NCBI GenBank assembly: GCA_965204715.1
Contig: OZ242009.1
Location: 2,790,001-2,854,000 of the forward strand
Length of the DNA stretch: 64,000 nucleotides
Reading direction: 5' to 3'
Origin: CATOSP01 sp965204715
GTDB lineage: Bacteria; Chloroflexota; Dehalococcoidia; Lucifugimonadales; UBA3495
Shown: positions 9,389 through 18,519 of the stretch, in pieces
Position numbering within the stretch: position 1 is the stretch's first letter
Layout of the letters: every line of letters starts with the position of its first letter
Notes under the pieces: generated by a model
The model's input: the letters and a program-made list of their open reading frames with translations, nothing else
What the model was told of the DNA's origin: nothing
Databases searched by the model: none
Made by a program: the position numbers and the translations under genes

Positions 9389-9955
9389 ATGCTTTACAGC
9401 CTCAAGGGCCTGTGGCTGACACTGGTATCGACGGTCAACGGGTTCCGCGAACCCGTGACACGCCAGTACCCTGCCACGGGCAACATTCTCAAGCGGCGGG
9501 AAGAGCCGACGCCGGTGCAACCCAGGTTTATGGGATTTCCTGCACTTACCTGGGACAGCGAGGTAGGGGAACCGTTTTGCACCAGCTGCATGGTCTGCAT
9601 CCGCAACTGCCCTACCCAGTGCATGTCCGCCAACATGATGGATAACCCCCTGCAACAGGAAGGCAAGAGCCACCGGCGCAAAATCGTCGACACCTTCGAA
9701 ATCAATCTCAATCGGTGTATACTGTGCGGGATTTGCGTTGAGGTGTGCAACTTCGACGCCATCGTTATGTCCCACGAACACGAGATGAGTACCTACCAGC
9801 GCAACGGCGACCGCGTCAACCTGCCGGTCCTGTTGGACATCGGACGGAAATTCCAGCGCGAGACCAACTGGATACCTCCAACCGTGCTGGCCAAGCAAAA
9901 GCGGGAGGCGGAAGCCGCGGCTGCCAGTATGGATGCACCTGCTGATAGCACTTGA
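9389..9955 (+). CDS. nuoI: NADH-quinone oxidoreductase subunit I
   Basis: This is the TYKY-type subunit carrying clusters N6a and N6b. Two classical 4Fe-4S motifs are visible: Cys64/67/70/74 (CTSCMVCIRNCP) and Cys110/113/116/120 (CILCGICVEVCN). The protein is 188 residues, including an Ala/Glu-rich C-terminal tail. ATG 9389 has a GGAGG-type site about ten bases upstream. A 128-base gap without a gene follows before nuoJ. Confidence 0.96.
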   Translation: MLYSLKGLWLTLVSTVNGFREPVTRQYPATGNILKRREEPTPVQPRFMGFPALTWDSEVGEPFCTSCMVCIRNCPTQCMSANMMDNPLQQEGKSHRRKIVDTFEINLNRCILCGICVEVCNFDAIVMSHEHEMSTYQRNGDRVNLPVLLDIGRKFQRETNWIPPTVLAKQKREAEAAAASMDAPADST

Positions 9956-10083
9956 AACAGACCTATCCCTGAAACCGGACTAAAACTTCCGGAGCCGCCG
10001 TCCTGGTGGCTCATATTTTGGTGGCAACATTTGTCGACATCCGGTAATCACATGGGACCGATTGGACAGGTGGCTGGTTAGCG

Positions 10084-10572
10084 GTGTCCTGGTTCCTGTT
10101 CATCCTTCTCGCAGTGGTGACCCTCGCCGGCGGCGTGGGGGTCGTCGCCACCCGCAACGTCGTCCACGCGGCCCTGGCATTGCTGGTATCATTGCTGGCC
10201 GTGGCCGGAATCTACCTGGTCCTTTTCGCCGAATTCCTGGCCCTGGTGCAGGTCCTGATCTATGGAGGAGCAATCATCATCGTCCTTTTGTTTGCCATTA
10301 TGCTCACACGCTCCTCTGAGTACCCGCGAATCTCCGATAACAAGCAGTGGCCCCTCGGATTGGTGGCCGCGCTGGGGTTGCTGGCAGTGCTGGCAGCCGC
10401 GTTCTGGACCGGGCAACCACAGTCAACCGGGCCGGAAAGCCCGGCCTTGGGCGACCTGGCCAACTCCCTGTTCACCCGCTGGGCCATACCATTCGAGGTG
10501 GCTTCCCTGGTCCTGTTGGTGGCCCTGATCGGCGCCATTATCATCGCCCGCACCGGCGAGGACGAAGGCTAG
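10084..10572 (+). CDS. nuoJ: NADH-quinone oxidoreductase subunit J
   Basis: Membrane subunit (162 residues) with five predicted hydrophobic helices. The segment LVQVLIYGGAIIIVLLFAIML is the conserved third helix, which is partly pi-helical in known structures. The start is a GTG at 10084. The gene is followed after three bases by nuoK, as usual. Confidence 0.93.
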   Translation: MSWFLFILLAVVTLAGGVGVVATRNVVHAALALLVSLLAVAGIYLVLFAEFLALVQVLIYGGAIIIVLLFAIMLTRSSEYPRISDNKQWPLGLVAALGLLAVLAAAFWTGQPQSTGPESPALGDLANSLFTRWAIPFEVASLVLLVALIGAIIIARTGEDEG

Positions 10573-10575
10573 GCT

Positions 10576-10905
10576 GTGGTCCCTCTGGTCTACTTTCAAC
10601 TTCTCAGCGCCGCGCTGTTCGTCATTGGACTCTACGGTGTGCTGGCCCGGCGCAGCGCAGTCCTCATCGTGATGTCCATCGAGTTGATGCTCAACGCGGT
10701 GAACATCAACCTCATCGCCGCCGCCGCTCACCTCGGTTACAGGTCCGTGGGAGAGGTGTTCGTCCATTTTGACGGCCAGATAATCGCCATATTCATCATC
10801 ACCGTTGCAGCCGCGGAGGTCGGCTTGGCTCTGGCCATTATTCTCAGGATTTACCGGAATCGCGCCACGGTTAACGTGGATGAAATAGACCTGATGCGAT
10901 GGTGA
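10576..10905 (+). CDS. nuoK: NADH-quinone oxidoreductase subunit K
   Basis: Antiporter-linked membrane subunit of 109 residues with three helices. The conserved glutamates sit in IVMSIELMLNAVNINLIA and in the third helix (VAAAEVGLALAIIL). The start is a GTG at 10576 with a GAAGG about seven bases upstream. It lies in the expected J-K-L order. Confidence 0.95.
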   Translation: MVPLVYFQLLSAALFVIGLYGVLARRSAVLIVMSIELMLNAVNINLIAAAAHLGYRSVGEVFVHFDGQIIAIFIITVAAAEVGLALAIILRIYRNRATVNVDEIDLMRW

Positions 10906-10971
10906 TGCGCTCCCGGATGACTACTTCGACTCCAACACTCTATAGGCACAGGTCAGGGAGATGACCGTCCT

Positions 10972-12906
10972 ATGACCTGGGCATGGCTCATTCCGGTACT
11001 CAGCTTCGCGGCCGCGCCGCTCATCGTGGTGGCTGGCAGGTTCCTGCCTGGCAAAGGCGCATTCCTGGCCATCCTCGCCATAGCGGCAGGGTTCGGCCTA
11101 TTCTGGCTCACCCTGTTCGGTTTCCTCGAGGCGACCACCGCCACCGATGGGTGTGCCCGCGTCGCCTCTGCCGAGACCGGCAAGGAGTCCGGCCCCCTGA
11201 CATGCCAATACGAAAAGACCTGGTTCTACGCCGGTTTGCCCGGCCTGGAAGACAGTGTTGAACTGACGTGGGGCGTCTTGATCGACCCGGTGACGGTGGT
11301 GATGCTGGGTCTGGTTACTTTCGTAGCCCTCATGGTGCAGATATATTCGCTGGGTTACATGCACGGAGACCCCAGGTTCGGTTGGTACTACGCTGTACAT
11401 GCCCTGTTCGCCGCGTCGATGCTGGCCTTGGTGCTGGCGGACAACTTCCTGCTTCTTTACGTGTCTTGGGAGCTGGTCGGGGCCTGCTCCTACCTGCTGA
11501 TCGGGTTCTGGCATGAGCGCCCGGCGGCCAGGGAAGCAGCCAAAAAAGCCTTTGTCGTTACCCGCATCGGCGATGTGGGGATGCTGGTCGGCATCCTGCT
11601 TCTCTGGCGGGAAGTGGGCAGCTTCGAGATGTCCGCAGCCTTCGAGGCCGTTCGCAGCGGCGCGATGGGAGAGGGCACGGCGACCGCAGCCGCTCTGCTC
11701 CTCTTCCTGGGCGCAATGGGCAAGTCGGCCCAGTTCCCCTTCCACGTCTGGCTGCCTGATGCTATGGAGGGCCCAACCCCGGTCAGCGCCCTGATTCACG
11801 CCGCAACGATGGTCGTAGCAGGAGTCTACCTGGTCGCCCGCGCGTTCCCTATATTCGAGGCGTCCGGGTCCGCGCTGCTGGTGGTTGCCATCATCGGACT
11901 GGTGACGGCCCTGATGTCCTCAACCATCGCTCTGGTGTCTACTGACCTGAAGCGGATACTCGCTTACTCCACCATCAGCCACCTCGGCCTGATGATGCTG
12001 TCGCTGGGCGCGTTCGGATATACCGCCGCCGTGTTCCATCTGCTGGCCCACGGGTTCGCCAAGGCGCTTCTGTTCCTGGGAGCGGGCAGCGTGTTGCACA
12101 GCACCGAAGAACAGGACGTCCGCAGCATGGGCGGGCTGCGCCGGGTAATGCCGCTGACCGCCGTAGTATTCTCCGTTGGCGCCCTGTCCCTCGGCGGGAT
12201 ACCGATTCTCTCGGGGTTCTGGAGCAAGGACGAAATCCTTCTGGCTGTCAGCCAGCATCGGAACATCGTGTTCCTGTTGCTGACGCTGCTTACGGCCTTC
12301 CTGAGCGCCCTGTACATGGCGCGGGCCATGTTCGTGCCCTTCTTCGGTCAATTGCCCGCGGAGCTTGAACACGTCCACGACGCCCCTCCGTCGATGGCTG
12401 TCCCAATGGTCCTGTTGGCGGTGTTGGCCGTGGGGTTTGGGTTCCTTGCCTTCAACTGGCCCGGCGAATACGTCGGATTTGGCGGCTTCGTATTCAATGA
12501 CAAGCCCCACGGGTTCGAGTTCCTGATATGGTTGGGCGCTGTTTCCATTGTGCTGGCGGTCGTGGCCTTTATCATCGGCCATGCGTTGTACGTGCGGGGC
12601 GCGTATTCGGAGCAACGCGACCGTGCCTCCGCATCCGGCTTGGCGCGGATTGTCGAGCGCAAGTACTACATTGACGAGGTCTACCAGTGGACGATAGACC
12701 GAGTGGTCCTGATATTCGCCAGCTTCATCGGCCTGTTCGACCGTGCAGTGATCAACGATGTGGCGGTCAACGGGCCTGCCGACACCGTTCGTCATTTGGG
12801 AATCGCGCTGCGGGTGCATGTCACCGGACACGTCTACAGCTACGCGCTAGGCATGGTCGGCGGGACCCTGTTGGTTGCCATAATCTGGTGGATCGTCGCT
12901 ACATAG
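10972..12906 (+). CDS. nuoL: NADH-quinone oxidoreductase subunit L
   Basis: Large Mrp-antiporter-like proton-pumping subunit (644 residues). The core antiporter domain carries LLLYVSWELVGACSYLLIGF with the conserved glutamate, and GKSAQFPFHVWLPDAMEGPT with the conserved lysine. The C-terminus holds the extension that forms the lateral helix (VERKYYIDEVYQWTIDRVVL). The start ATG at 10972 follows a GGGAGATG about ten bases upstream. It is full length for the family. Confidence 0.96.
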   Translation: MTWAWLIPVLSFAAAPLIVVAGRFLPGKGAFLAILAIAAGFGLFWLTLFGFLEATTATDGCARVASAETGKESGPLTCQYEKTWFYAGLPGLEDSVELTWGVLIDPVTVVMLGLVTFVALMVQIYSLGYMHGDPRFGWYYAVHALFAASMLALVLADNFLLLYVSWELVGACSYLLIGFWHERPAAREAAKKAFVVTRIGDVGMLVGILLLWREVGSFEMSAAFEAVRSGAMGEGTATAAALLLFLGAMGKSAQFPFHVWLPDAMEGPTPVSALIHAATMVVAGVYLVARAFPIFEASGSALLVVAIIGLVTALMSSTIALVSTDLKRILAYSTISHLGLMMLSLGAFGYTAAVFHLLAHGFAKALLFLGAGSVLHSTEEQDVRSMGGLRRVMPLTAVVFSVGALSLGGIPILSGFWSKDEILLAVSQHRNIVFLLLTLLTAFLSALYMARAMFVPFFGQLPAELEHVHDAPPSMAVPMVLLAVLAVGFGFLAFNWPGEYVGFGGFVFNDKPHGFEFLIWLGAVSIVLAVVAFIIGHALYVRGAYSEQRDRASASGLARIVERKYYIDEVYQWTIDRVVLIFASFIGLFDRAVINDVAVNGPADTVRHLGIALRVHVTGHVYSYALGMVGGTLLVAIIWWIVAT

Positions 12907-13016
12907 GTATCGCAACGGAATGCAATTCAGTCAAATGACATTGGTGTGCTGCACAGCAGTCTCCGCGGAGACTGCTACGGCCTGCACCGAAGTACAGGGG
13001 CGCTGATCTGACAGCC

Positions 13017-14528
13017 ATGCAAGTATTCGATCAGGTCGTACTGCTCCTGCTCATTGTCGTGCCGCTGGCTGGCGCGTTGCTCACCATGATGATGCCCGGC
13101 AACCGGCCCCGGGACGTCTGGTACTTCGCGGTAGTGGTATCGGCCCTCTCTTTCCTGCTGTCCGTGGCCCTGTTCATTCGCTACGACTATGAAGCGGGTG
13201 GGTTCCAGTTCCAGAAGACATACGACTGGCTGGAAGTCCCCGTTCACATCAGCCTGTCCCTTGGTGTGGATGGCATAACCGCTCCCCTGATTCTGCTGAA
13301 CGGTATCATTCTTCTGGGCGGTGTGCTCATTTCCGAGAACATCCAGTACCGCACTCGCGACTTCTTCGTGCTGCTGCTGGCTTTGGGGGCAGGCGTCTAC
13401 GGCACCTTCGTAGTGCGTGACCTGTTCTTCCTGTTCTTCTTCTATGAGTTGGCTGTCTTGCCCATGTACCTGCTGATAGGCGTGTGGGGCAGTTCTACAG
13501 ATTTCGGCACATTCCTGCGCACCAAGGAATACGGGGCGATGAAGCTCTTCCTCTACCTGGTCGCGGGCAGCGTGCTGGTGTGGATTGCGATCCTGGCGAT
13601 GTATGTCAAGGGGGCGGAGCTGGGTTTCCCTACATTCTCCCTCCAGGCGATGGGGACCCTGGCCGAAACCGGGCAATACGGTGAGGGATTCCAGGCATGG
13701 GTGTTCCCGATGTTCATGGTCGGGTTCGGTGTCCTGGCCGGTCTGTGGCCCTTCCACACCTGGTCGCCCGACGGCCACGTCGCTGCCCCTACAGCCGTCA
13801 GTATGCTCCACGCCGGGGTGCTGATGAAGCTGGGAGCCTATGGCATCATCCGCGTCGGGATGGTTCTGCTGCCTGACGGCGCGGCAGACTGGATGCCGGT
13901 GTTGATCACCCTCGGCACCATCAACGTGCTCTACGGTGCGGTATCGGCCATGTCCCAGACCGATCTCAAGTACGTGATAGGGTATTCCAGCGTCAGCCAC
14001 ATGGGGTATGTCCTGATGGGCATCGCCACCCTTGACCGCATCGGCGTAGCCGGGGGCGTGCTCCAGATGTTTTCCCACGGCATAATGACTGCACTAATGT
14101 TTCTTCTCGTCGGCGCGGTCTATGACCGTGCCCACACCAGGGACACTCACGTCCTCAGTGGCCTGTTCAATCGCATGGGCGTCACCAGCTACTTCTTCGC
14201 CATCGCCGGTCTCGCCTCGTTGGGCCTGCCGGGACTAAGCGGGTTCATCGCCGAGTTCATGGTCTTCACCGGAGCATTCCGTACCTACCTGCCGCTGGCG
14301 GTGCTGGCGGTTATTGGCGCTGCCCTCACAGCAGTGTATATCCTGCGCCTGCTGGCCCGCACTTTCTTTGGTGAACTAGACCCGAAGTGGGAACATCTCA
14401 CCGACGCCAGCCCAATGGAGAAGACGGTTGGCGGAGCATTCGTCATTATCCTGATATTCGTGGGAGTGTGGCCCGCACCGCTGATGCGGGTGATCAACGT
14501 AGGCATAGCCTCTCTGCCCGGGCTGTAG
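13017..14528 (+). CDS. nuoM: NADH-quinone oxidoreductase subunit M
   Basis: Second Mrp-antiporter-like proton-pumping subunit (503 residues, about 14 helices). Typical elements are FLFFFYELAVLPMYLLIGVW (conserved glutamate) and AGLWPFHTWSPDGHVAAPTA. The start is ATG 13017, 110 bases after nuoL, with only a weak ribosome-binding site. It ends 27 bases before nuoN. Confidence 0.96.
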   Translation: MQVFDQVVLLLLIVVPLAGALLTMMMPGNRPRDVWYFAVVVSALSFLLSVALFIRYDYEAGGFQFQKTYDWLEVPVHISLSLGVDGITAPLILLNGIILLGGVLISENIQYRTRDFFVLLLALGAGVYGTFVVRDLFFLFFFYELAVLPMYLLIGVWGSSTDFGTFLRTKEYGAMKLFLYLVAGSVLVWIAILAMYVKGAELGFPTFSLQAMGTLAETGQYGEGFQAWVFPMFMVGFGVLAGLWPFHTWSPDGHVAAPTAVSMLHAGVLMKLGAYGIIRVGMVLLPDGAADWMPVLITLGTINVLYGAVSAMSQTDLKYVIGYSSVSHMGYVLMGIATLDRIGVAGGVLQMFSHGIMTALMFLLVGAVYDRAHTRDTHVLSGLFNRMGVTSYFFAIAGLASLGLPGLSGFIAEFMVFTGAFRTYLPLAVLAVIGAALTAVYILRLLARTFFGELDPKWEHLTDASPMEKTVGGAFVIILIFVGVWPAPLMRVINVGIASLPGL

Positions 14529-14555
14529 ACCGGACTGGGCCGCACAGAGCTTCCA

Positions 14556-16178
14556 ATGACGATGGAACTAACCGCAAACCTATACCTGCTGACTCCGGAG
14601 TTCGCCCTGGCGGGGCTGGCTATACTGGTGCTCGCCGTGGACCTGGTGACGCCGGACAACCGTAAGGCCCTGCTGGGATGGCTCTCCGTCGCCGGCCTCG
14701 TGGCCCTGGTTGTTATTTCCCTGCTCATGCTGTGGCAGCAGCAGGAGACCCTCTACGGTGGCCTGCTGGGGGTCGATGCCTTCTCTCTCTTCTTCAAGGT
14801 CTTCTTTATGGGGCTTGGCATCGTCATCATTCTCAGCTCCATTGAGTACGTTGAGAAGCACCTGACCCATCCCGGCGAATTCTATGGCCTCGTGCTGTTC
14901 TCAGTCCTGGGCATGAACGTAATGGCCATGTCCCGGGAACTGCTGACGGCCTACATCTCCCTGGAGTTGTTGAGTTTCAGCCTCTACGTGATGGCGGCTT
15001 ATGCCCGGAACAACGCACGTTCCAACGAGGCCGGACTGAAGTACATCATCATCGGCGCGTTCTCCTCTGCCATACTGCTGTACGGCGTCAGCATGGTCTA
15101 CAGTAGCCTGGGAGTTACCCAGTTCGCCGCCATCGCCGATCAACTGGCAACAGGGAGCGGCGCAGGCCCGACCCTCTGGGTAGGGTTGGCGCTGCTGCTG
15201 GTTGGGTTGGGTTTCAAGCTGGCGGCAGTCCCGTTCCACATGTGGGCCCCCGACGTCTACGAGGGCGCGCCACTGCCCGTGACTGCTTACCTGGCCATCG
15301 GCTCCAAGGCCGCCGCCTTCGCCCTGGTGCTGCGCCTCTTCGCCGAGGGTCTCATGCCCGCCGTGGACCAGTGGCGCATCGTGCTGGCCGTACTCGCCGC
15401 CGCGACCATGCTCGTCGGAAACCTGGTGGCTCTTGCCCAACGCAACATCAAGCGGCTCATGGCTTACTCCAGCGTCGGTCACGTTGGATTCATCCTCGCC
15501 GGAGTTGCCGCCCTGTCCACAGGCTCGGTGCTGGCCGCCAACGGCATCATCTTCTACGTTGTCGCCTATTCCGTAACCAGTATGCTCGTATTCGCTTGCC
15601 TGATCTCCTTCTTCAACATGACAGGACAAGAGGAGATAGCCGATTTCGCCGGGCTGGCCGACCGGCAGCCCTTCCTCGCGGCGGCGATTACCATCGGACT
15701 GTTCTCCCTGGGCGGCTTGCCCATATTCGCCGGGTTCACCGCCAAGTTCTACCTCTTCACCGGGGTGGCCAACGGTGGTCTGCTGTGGTTGGCTGGTCTG
15801 GCGATATTCAGCAGCCTCATCTCCCTCTACTACTACCTCCAGGTCATCCGCCAGATGTACATCAGCCCGGCCGTAGCCCCGGCAGCCCCATTGCCTGTGG
15901 CTGGCGGACAGGACATCGATGATGGTGAGAAGGAACCGGTCCCCGAATCCTCCACCGGCGATTCCCACGGCGATGAACCTGGAGGGGAGGAATACCACGA
16001 GGATAGTCACCACGCCCCACCTCCACCGATGCCGCCGGAACTGGCCCTGAAGCCTTCGGTCCTGATGATAGGCGTGGCGTTGGTGATGCTGGTTGGCGTC
16101 TTATGGTTGGGAGTCTATCCCGCCCCGTTGCTGGACGCCATAGAAGCCGCAAGCAAGGCCATACTGCCGGGACTCTAG
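14556..16178 (+). CDS. nuoN: NADH-quinone oxidoreductase subunit N, with acidic/His-rich loop
   Basis: Third antiporter-like subunit (540 residues). The segment LLTAYISLELLSFSLYVMAA carries the conserved glutamate and FKLAAVPFHMWAPDVYEGAP is the family motif. Unusual is an insertion before the last helix, about residues 439-499, rich in Asp, Glu, His, Gly and Pro (for example DSHGDEPGGEEYHEDSHH), which is not part of the usual NuoN core. Either ATG 14556 or the ATG at 14562 could start it. It is the last nuo gene of the operon. Confidence 0.95.
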   Translation: MTMELTANLYLLTPEFALAGLAILVLAVDLVTPDNRKALLGWLSVAGLVALVVISLLMLWQQQETLYGGLLGVDAFSLFFKVFFMGLGIVIILSSIEYVEKHLTHPGEFYGLVLFSVLGMNVMAMSRELLTAYISLELLSFSLYVMAAYARNNARSNEAGLKYIIIGAFSSAILLYGVSMVYSSLGVTQFAAIADQLATGSGAGPTLWVGLALLLVGLGFKLAAVPFHMWAPDVYEGAPLPVTAYLAIGSKAAAFALVLRLFAEGLMPAVDQWRIVLAVLAAATMLVGNLVALAQRNIKRLMAYSSVGHVGFILAGVAALSTGSVLAANGIIFYVVAYSVTSMLVFACLISFFNMTGQEEIADFAGLADRQPFLAAAITIGLFSLGGLPIFAGFTAKFYLFTGVANGGLLWLAGLAIFSSLISLYYYLQVIRQMYISPAVAPAAPLPVAGGQDIDDGEKEPVPESSTGDSHGDEPGGEEYHEDSHHAPPPPMPPELALKPSVLMIGVALVMLVGVLWLGVYPAPLLDAIEAASKAILPGL

Positions 16179-16193
16179 CTCACAGGCGGGAAA

Positions 16194-16682
16194 ATGATCA
16201 TCTCTGTAATCGGCAGCAGTCAACCCAAGTCAGAGGAGCACATCCGCTTGGCTGAGGAGGTTGGCCGGGAACTTGCAAGCCGCGGGATAACCTTAGTCTG
16301 CGGGGGAATGACCGGCTTGATGGAGGCGGCCTGCCGCGGGGCGAAATCAGTCGGCGGCACCACAATCGGCGTGCTTCCCGGACGTTCCCCACGGGAGGCC
16401 AACCCCTACGTGGACATACCCATCATCACTGGCATGGGGTACACTCGGAACGTCATCGTCGTTTCTACAGGCAGGGCAGTCATCGCCATCGGCGGCGCTT
16501 ACGGCACCTTGTCGGAAATCGGCTTTGCTTTAGGCTACGACATTCCTGTCATTGGACTAAAGACCTGGCCCCTGACCCAGACCGGGGAGGGCCTGCCCCT
16601 GGACGGACTGGTCCTAGCGTCAGACCCGGTGGATGCCGTAAACAAGGCCCTCGAGGCCGCGGAGAGGCGGGGCGATGACTAG
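16194..16682 (+). CDS. LOG/TIGR00725 family Rossmann-fold protein
   Basis: A 162-residue nucleotide-binding-fold protein. It shows the N-terminal beta-loop IISVIGSSQP, the GMTGLMEAACRGA segment and the GGAYGTLSEIGFAL motif of the TIGR00725/SLOG group, which is related to the LOG phosphoribohydrolase and molybdenum cofactor carrier families. The cytokinin-type PGGxGTxxE motif is replaced by GGAYGTLSE, so I do not call it a cytokinin hydrolase; the exact substrate is unknown. It starts 15 bases after nuoN and its end overlaps the enolase start by eight bases. Confidence 0.8.
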   Translation: MIISVIGSSQPKSEEHIRLAEEVGRELASRGITLVCGGMTGLMEAACRGAKSVGGTTIGVLPGRSPREANPYVDIPIITGMGYTRNVIVVSTGRAVIAIGGAYGTLSEIGFALGYDIPVIGLKTWPLTQTGEGLPLDGLVLASDPVDAVNKALEAAERRGDD

Positions 16683-17997
16683 CTCCGGGCAAGGCGTAAC
16701 CATCGTATCCATAGTCGGCCGGGAAGTTCTGGACTCCAGGGGCAACCCCACCGTCGAGGCCGAGGTGCGGCTTTCCGACGGCGCAACCGCCCATGCCACC
16801 GTTCCATCCGGCGCCAGCACCGGTGCTTACGAAGCGGTCGAGTTGCGGGACAACGAGCCTGTCCGTTACCTGGGCCGGGGCGTCCAACAGGCCGTCAACA
16901 ACATCAGCAACGTAATATCCCAGTCTCTTCTTGGGGAATCCGGGCCTTCACCCTTCGACCAGACTGCCGTGGACCGGATGCTTGTCGGCCTGGACCAGAC
17001 TCCCAACAAGGGTGGGCTGGGAGCCAACGCCATCCTGGCCGTCTCGTTAGCGGTGGCCCACGCAGCCGCGCGCAGCCGCAACGTCTCCCTCTGGAGTTAC
17101 CTGTCCGGGAATGGCGACGTCAGCTTGCCCGTTCCGATGTTCAACATCCTCAACGGCGGCAGACACGCCTCCAACTCCACCGACGTACAGGAGTTCATGG
17201 TGGTCCCGGCCGGAGTGGCCACCTTTTCCGATGCGCTCCGGACCGGGGCGGAAATTTACCACTCCCTGCGAGACCTGCTTCGGCAAGGCGGCCACAATCT
17301 GAACGTGGGTGACGAAGGCGGGTTCGCGCCGACCCTGCCATCCAATCGGGACGCCCTTGAAGTCACGACCCGCGCCGTCGAAGTGGCAGGATACACTCTT
17401 GGTGAGCAGGTATTCCTGGCCCTTGACGTGGCCGGGTCCGAGCTTTTCGATGCAGACACAGGCCGCTACGTCCTTGAACGGGAGGGCGTGATCCTTAGCT
17501 CTTCTGAGCTGATCGCTCTGTACGACCGTTGGCGCCGGGAATTCCCGATCATCAGCATCGAGGACGGGCTGAATGAAGACGACTGGGAGGGCTGGGCGGA
17601 AATGCGCCGCAGCATCGGCGGCACCGTCCAGCTAGTGGGCGATGATCTCCTCGTGACCAATCCCACTCGTATCCGGCGCGGAATCGATGAAGGCGCAGCC
17701 AACGCAGTGCTGCTCAAACCCAACCAGATCGGCACCCTCTCCGAGACGCGGGACGCCCTGGACATGGCCCGTCAGGCCGGATGGGGCGCGGTAATGAGCC
17801 ACCGCTCCGGCGAGACGGAGGACACAACCATAGCTGACCTTTCCGTCGCATGGAACGTAGGTCAGATCAAGGCAGGCGCACCGGCCCGCTCCGACCGTGT
17901 CGCCAAGTACAACCGCCTTTTGCGTATTGAGCATGAGTTGGGCGACCGGGCCAGGTATGCCGGGCGGGAAGTCTACTCCCGCTTCCGAGGGGGCTGA
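16675..17997 (+). CDS. eno: Enolase (phosphopyruvate hydratase)
   Basis: Glycolytic enzyme that interconverts 2-phosphoglycerate and phosphoenolpyruvate in the cytoplasm. It is 440 residues, close to the usual 420-435. The N-terminal VGREVLDSRGNPTVEAEV, the NILNGGRHASNSTDVQEFM loop, the Mg2+-binding acidic residues in SIEDGLNEDDW and in LVGDDLLVTN, and the signature around residues 365-385 (including SHRSGETEDT) are all present. The start ATG (16675) overlaps the preceding LOG-family gene, so the two are probably translated together. Confidence 0.97.
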   Translation: MTSSGQGVTIVSIVGREVLDSRGNPTVEAEVRLSDGATAHATVPSGASTGAYEAVELRDNEPVRYLGRGVQQAVNNISNVISQSLLGESGPSPFDQTAVDRMLVGLDQTPNKGGLGANAILAVSLAVAHAAARSRNVSLWSYLSGNGDVSLPVPMFNILNGGRHASNSTDVQEFMVVPAGVATFSDALRTGAEIYHSLRDLLRQGGHNLNVGDEGGFAPTLPSNRDALEVTTRAVEVAGYTLGEQVFLALDVAGSELFDADTGRYVLEREGVILSSSELIALYDRWRREFPIISIEDGLNEDDWEGWAEMRRSIGGTVQLVGDDLLVTNPTRIRRGIDEGAANAVLLKPNQIGTLSETRDALDMARQAGWGAVMSHRSGETEDTTIADLSVAWNVGQIKAGAPARSDRVAKYNRLLRIEHELGDRARYAGREVYSRFRGG

Positions 17998-18011
17998 GCA
18001 GTAGGTTCCGC

Positions 18012-18040
18012 TTTTCAACCCTTGCCCCGCAAGGTATGAT
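18012..18040 (+). promoter_or_regulatory. Candidate promoter upstream of the small ORF and GAPDH
   Basis: A possible -35 TTTTCA (18012-18017) is followed after 17 bases by a good -10 TATGAT (18035-18040). It lies in the gap between enolase and the gene at 18133. The -35 match is only four of six, so this is tentative. Confidence 0.4.
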
Positions 18041-18132
18041 ATAAGCCATCCACCGGGCATGGCCCGCCGCTGGACAGGGGCCATTTATCCCTCCCGCCCA
18101 GAACAGCCGGTGATGAGAGTGGAGGATGCCGG

Positions 18133-18435
18133 ATGACTACAACCAATGCTCTGGACGACAAGTTCGACGATGCCGAAAGAGGTCTCGAATGGCTGGAAAA
18201 GCTGGAGGCCCTCCAGTCCCGCTCCGCCTCCGACCAGGCCGCCTACGAAGTCGCGGAATACGTCATGAAGCTGCGGACAGCGGTGACCGAGTTGGCCGGG
18301 GACCGCACGGTCGCTGAGTTGACGGAGGCTGTGGGAGCGGATACGGCGCACCTGGTGGATGAGCTGCGTGTAGCGGGTGAAAACGACTACTGGAATACTC
18401 GTATACGCCCCGCGCTTCTGAAAACCGACCCCTGA
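18133..18435 (+). CDS. Small alpha-helical protein of unknown function
   Basis: A 100-residue acidic, probably all-helical protein with no signal peptide or membrane segment. A GTGGAGGATG stretch with a GGAGG core lies about ten bases before ATG 18133, supporting a real gene. I do not recognise a family. It sits between enolase and GAPDH on the same strand and may be cotranscribed with GAPDH, 84 bases downstream. Confidence 0.55.
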   Translation: MTTTNALDDKFDDAERGLEWLEKLEALQSRSASDQAAYEVAEYVMKLRTAVTELAGDRTVAELTEAVGADTAHLVDELRVAGENDYWNTRIRPALLKTDP

Positions 18436-18519
18436 TTCTGGCGTGGTTCTGCGCGAACTCAGGTACAGATAGCCAACAGCCGGTATTATCAACGTCTCCC
18501 TAACTTACGGAGGTATAGG

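Noticed and set aside
16194..16682. Cytokinin-activating phosphoribohydrolase (LOG) call
   Set aside because: The characteristic PGGxGTxxE motif is GGAYGTLSE here, fitting TIGR00725 better, so the specific enzyme name is not used.
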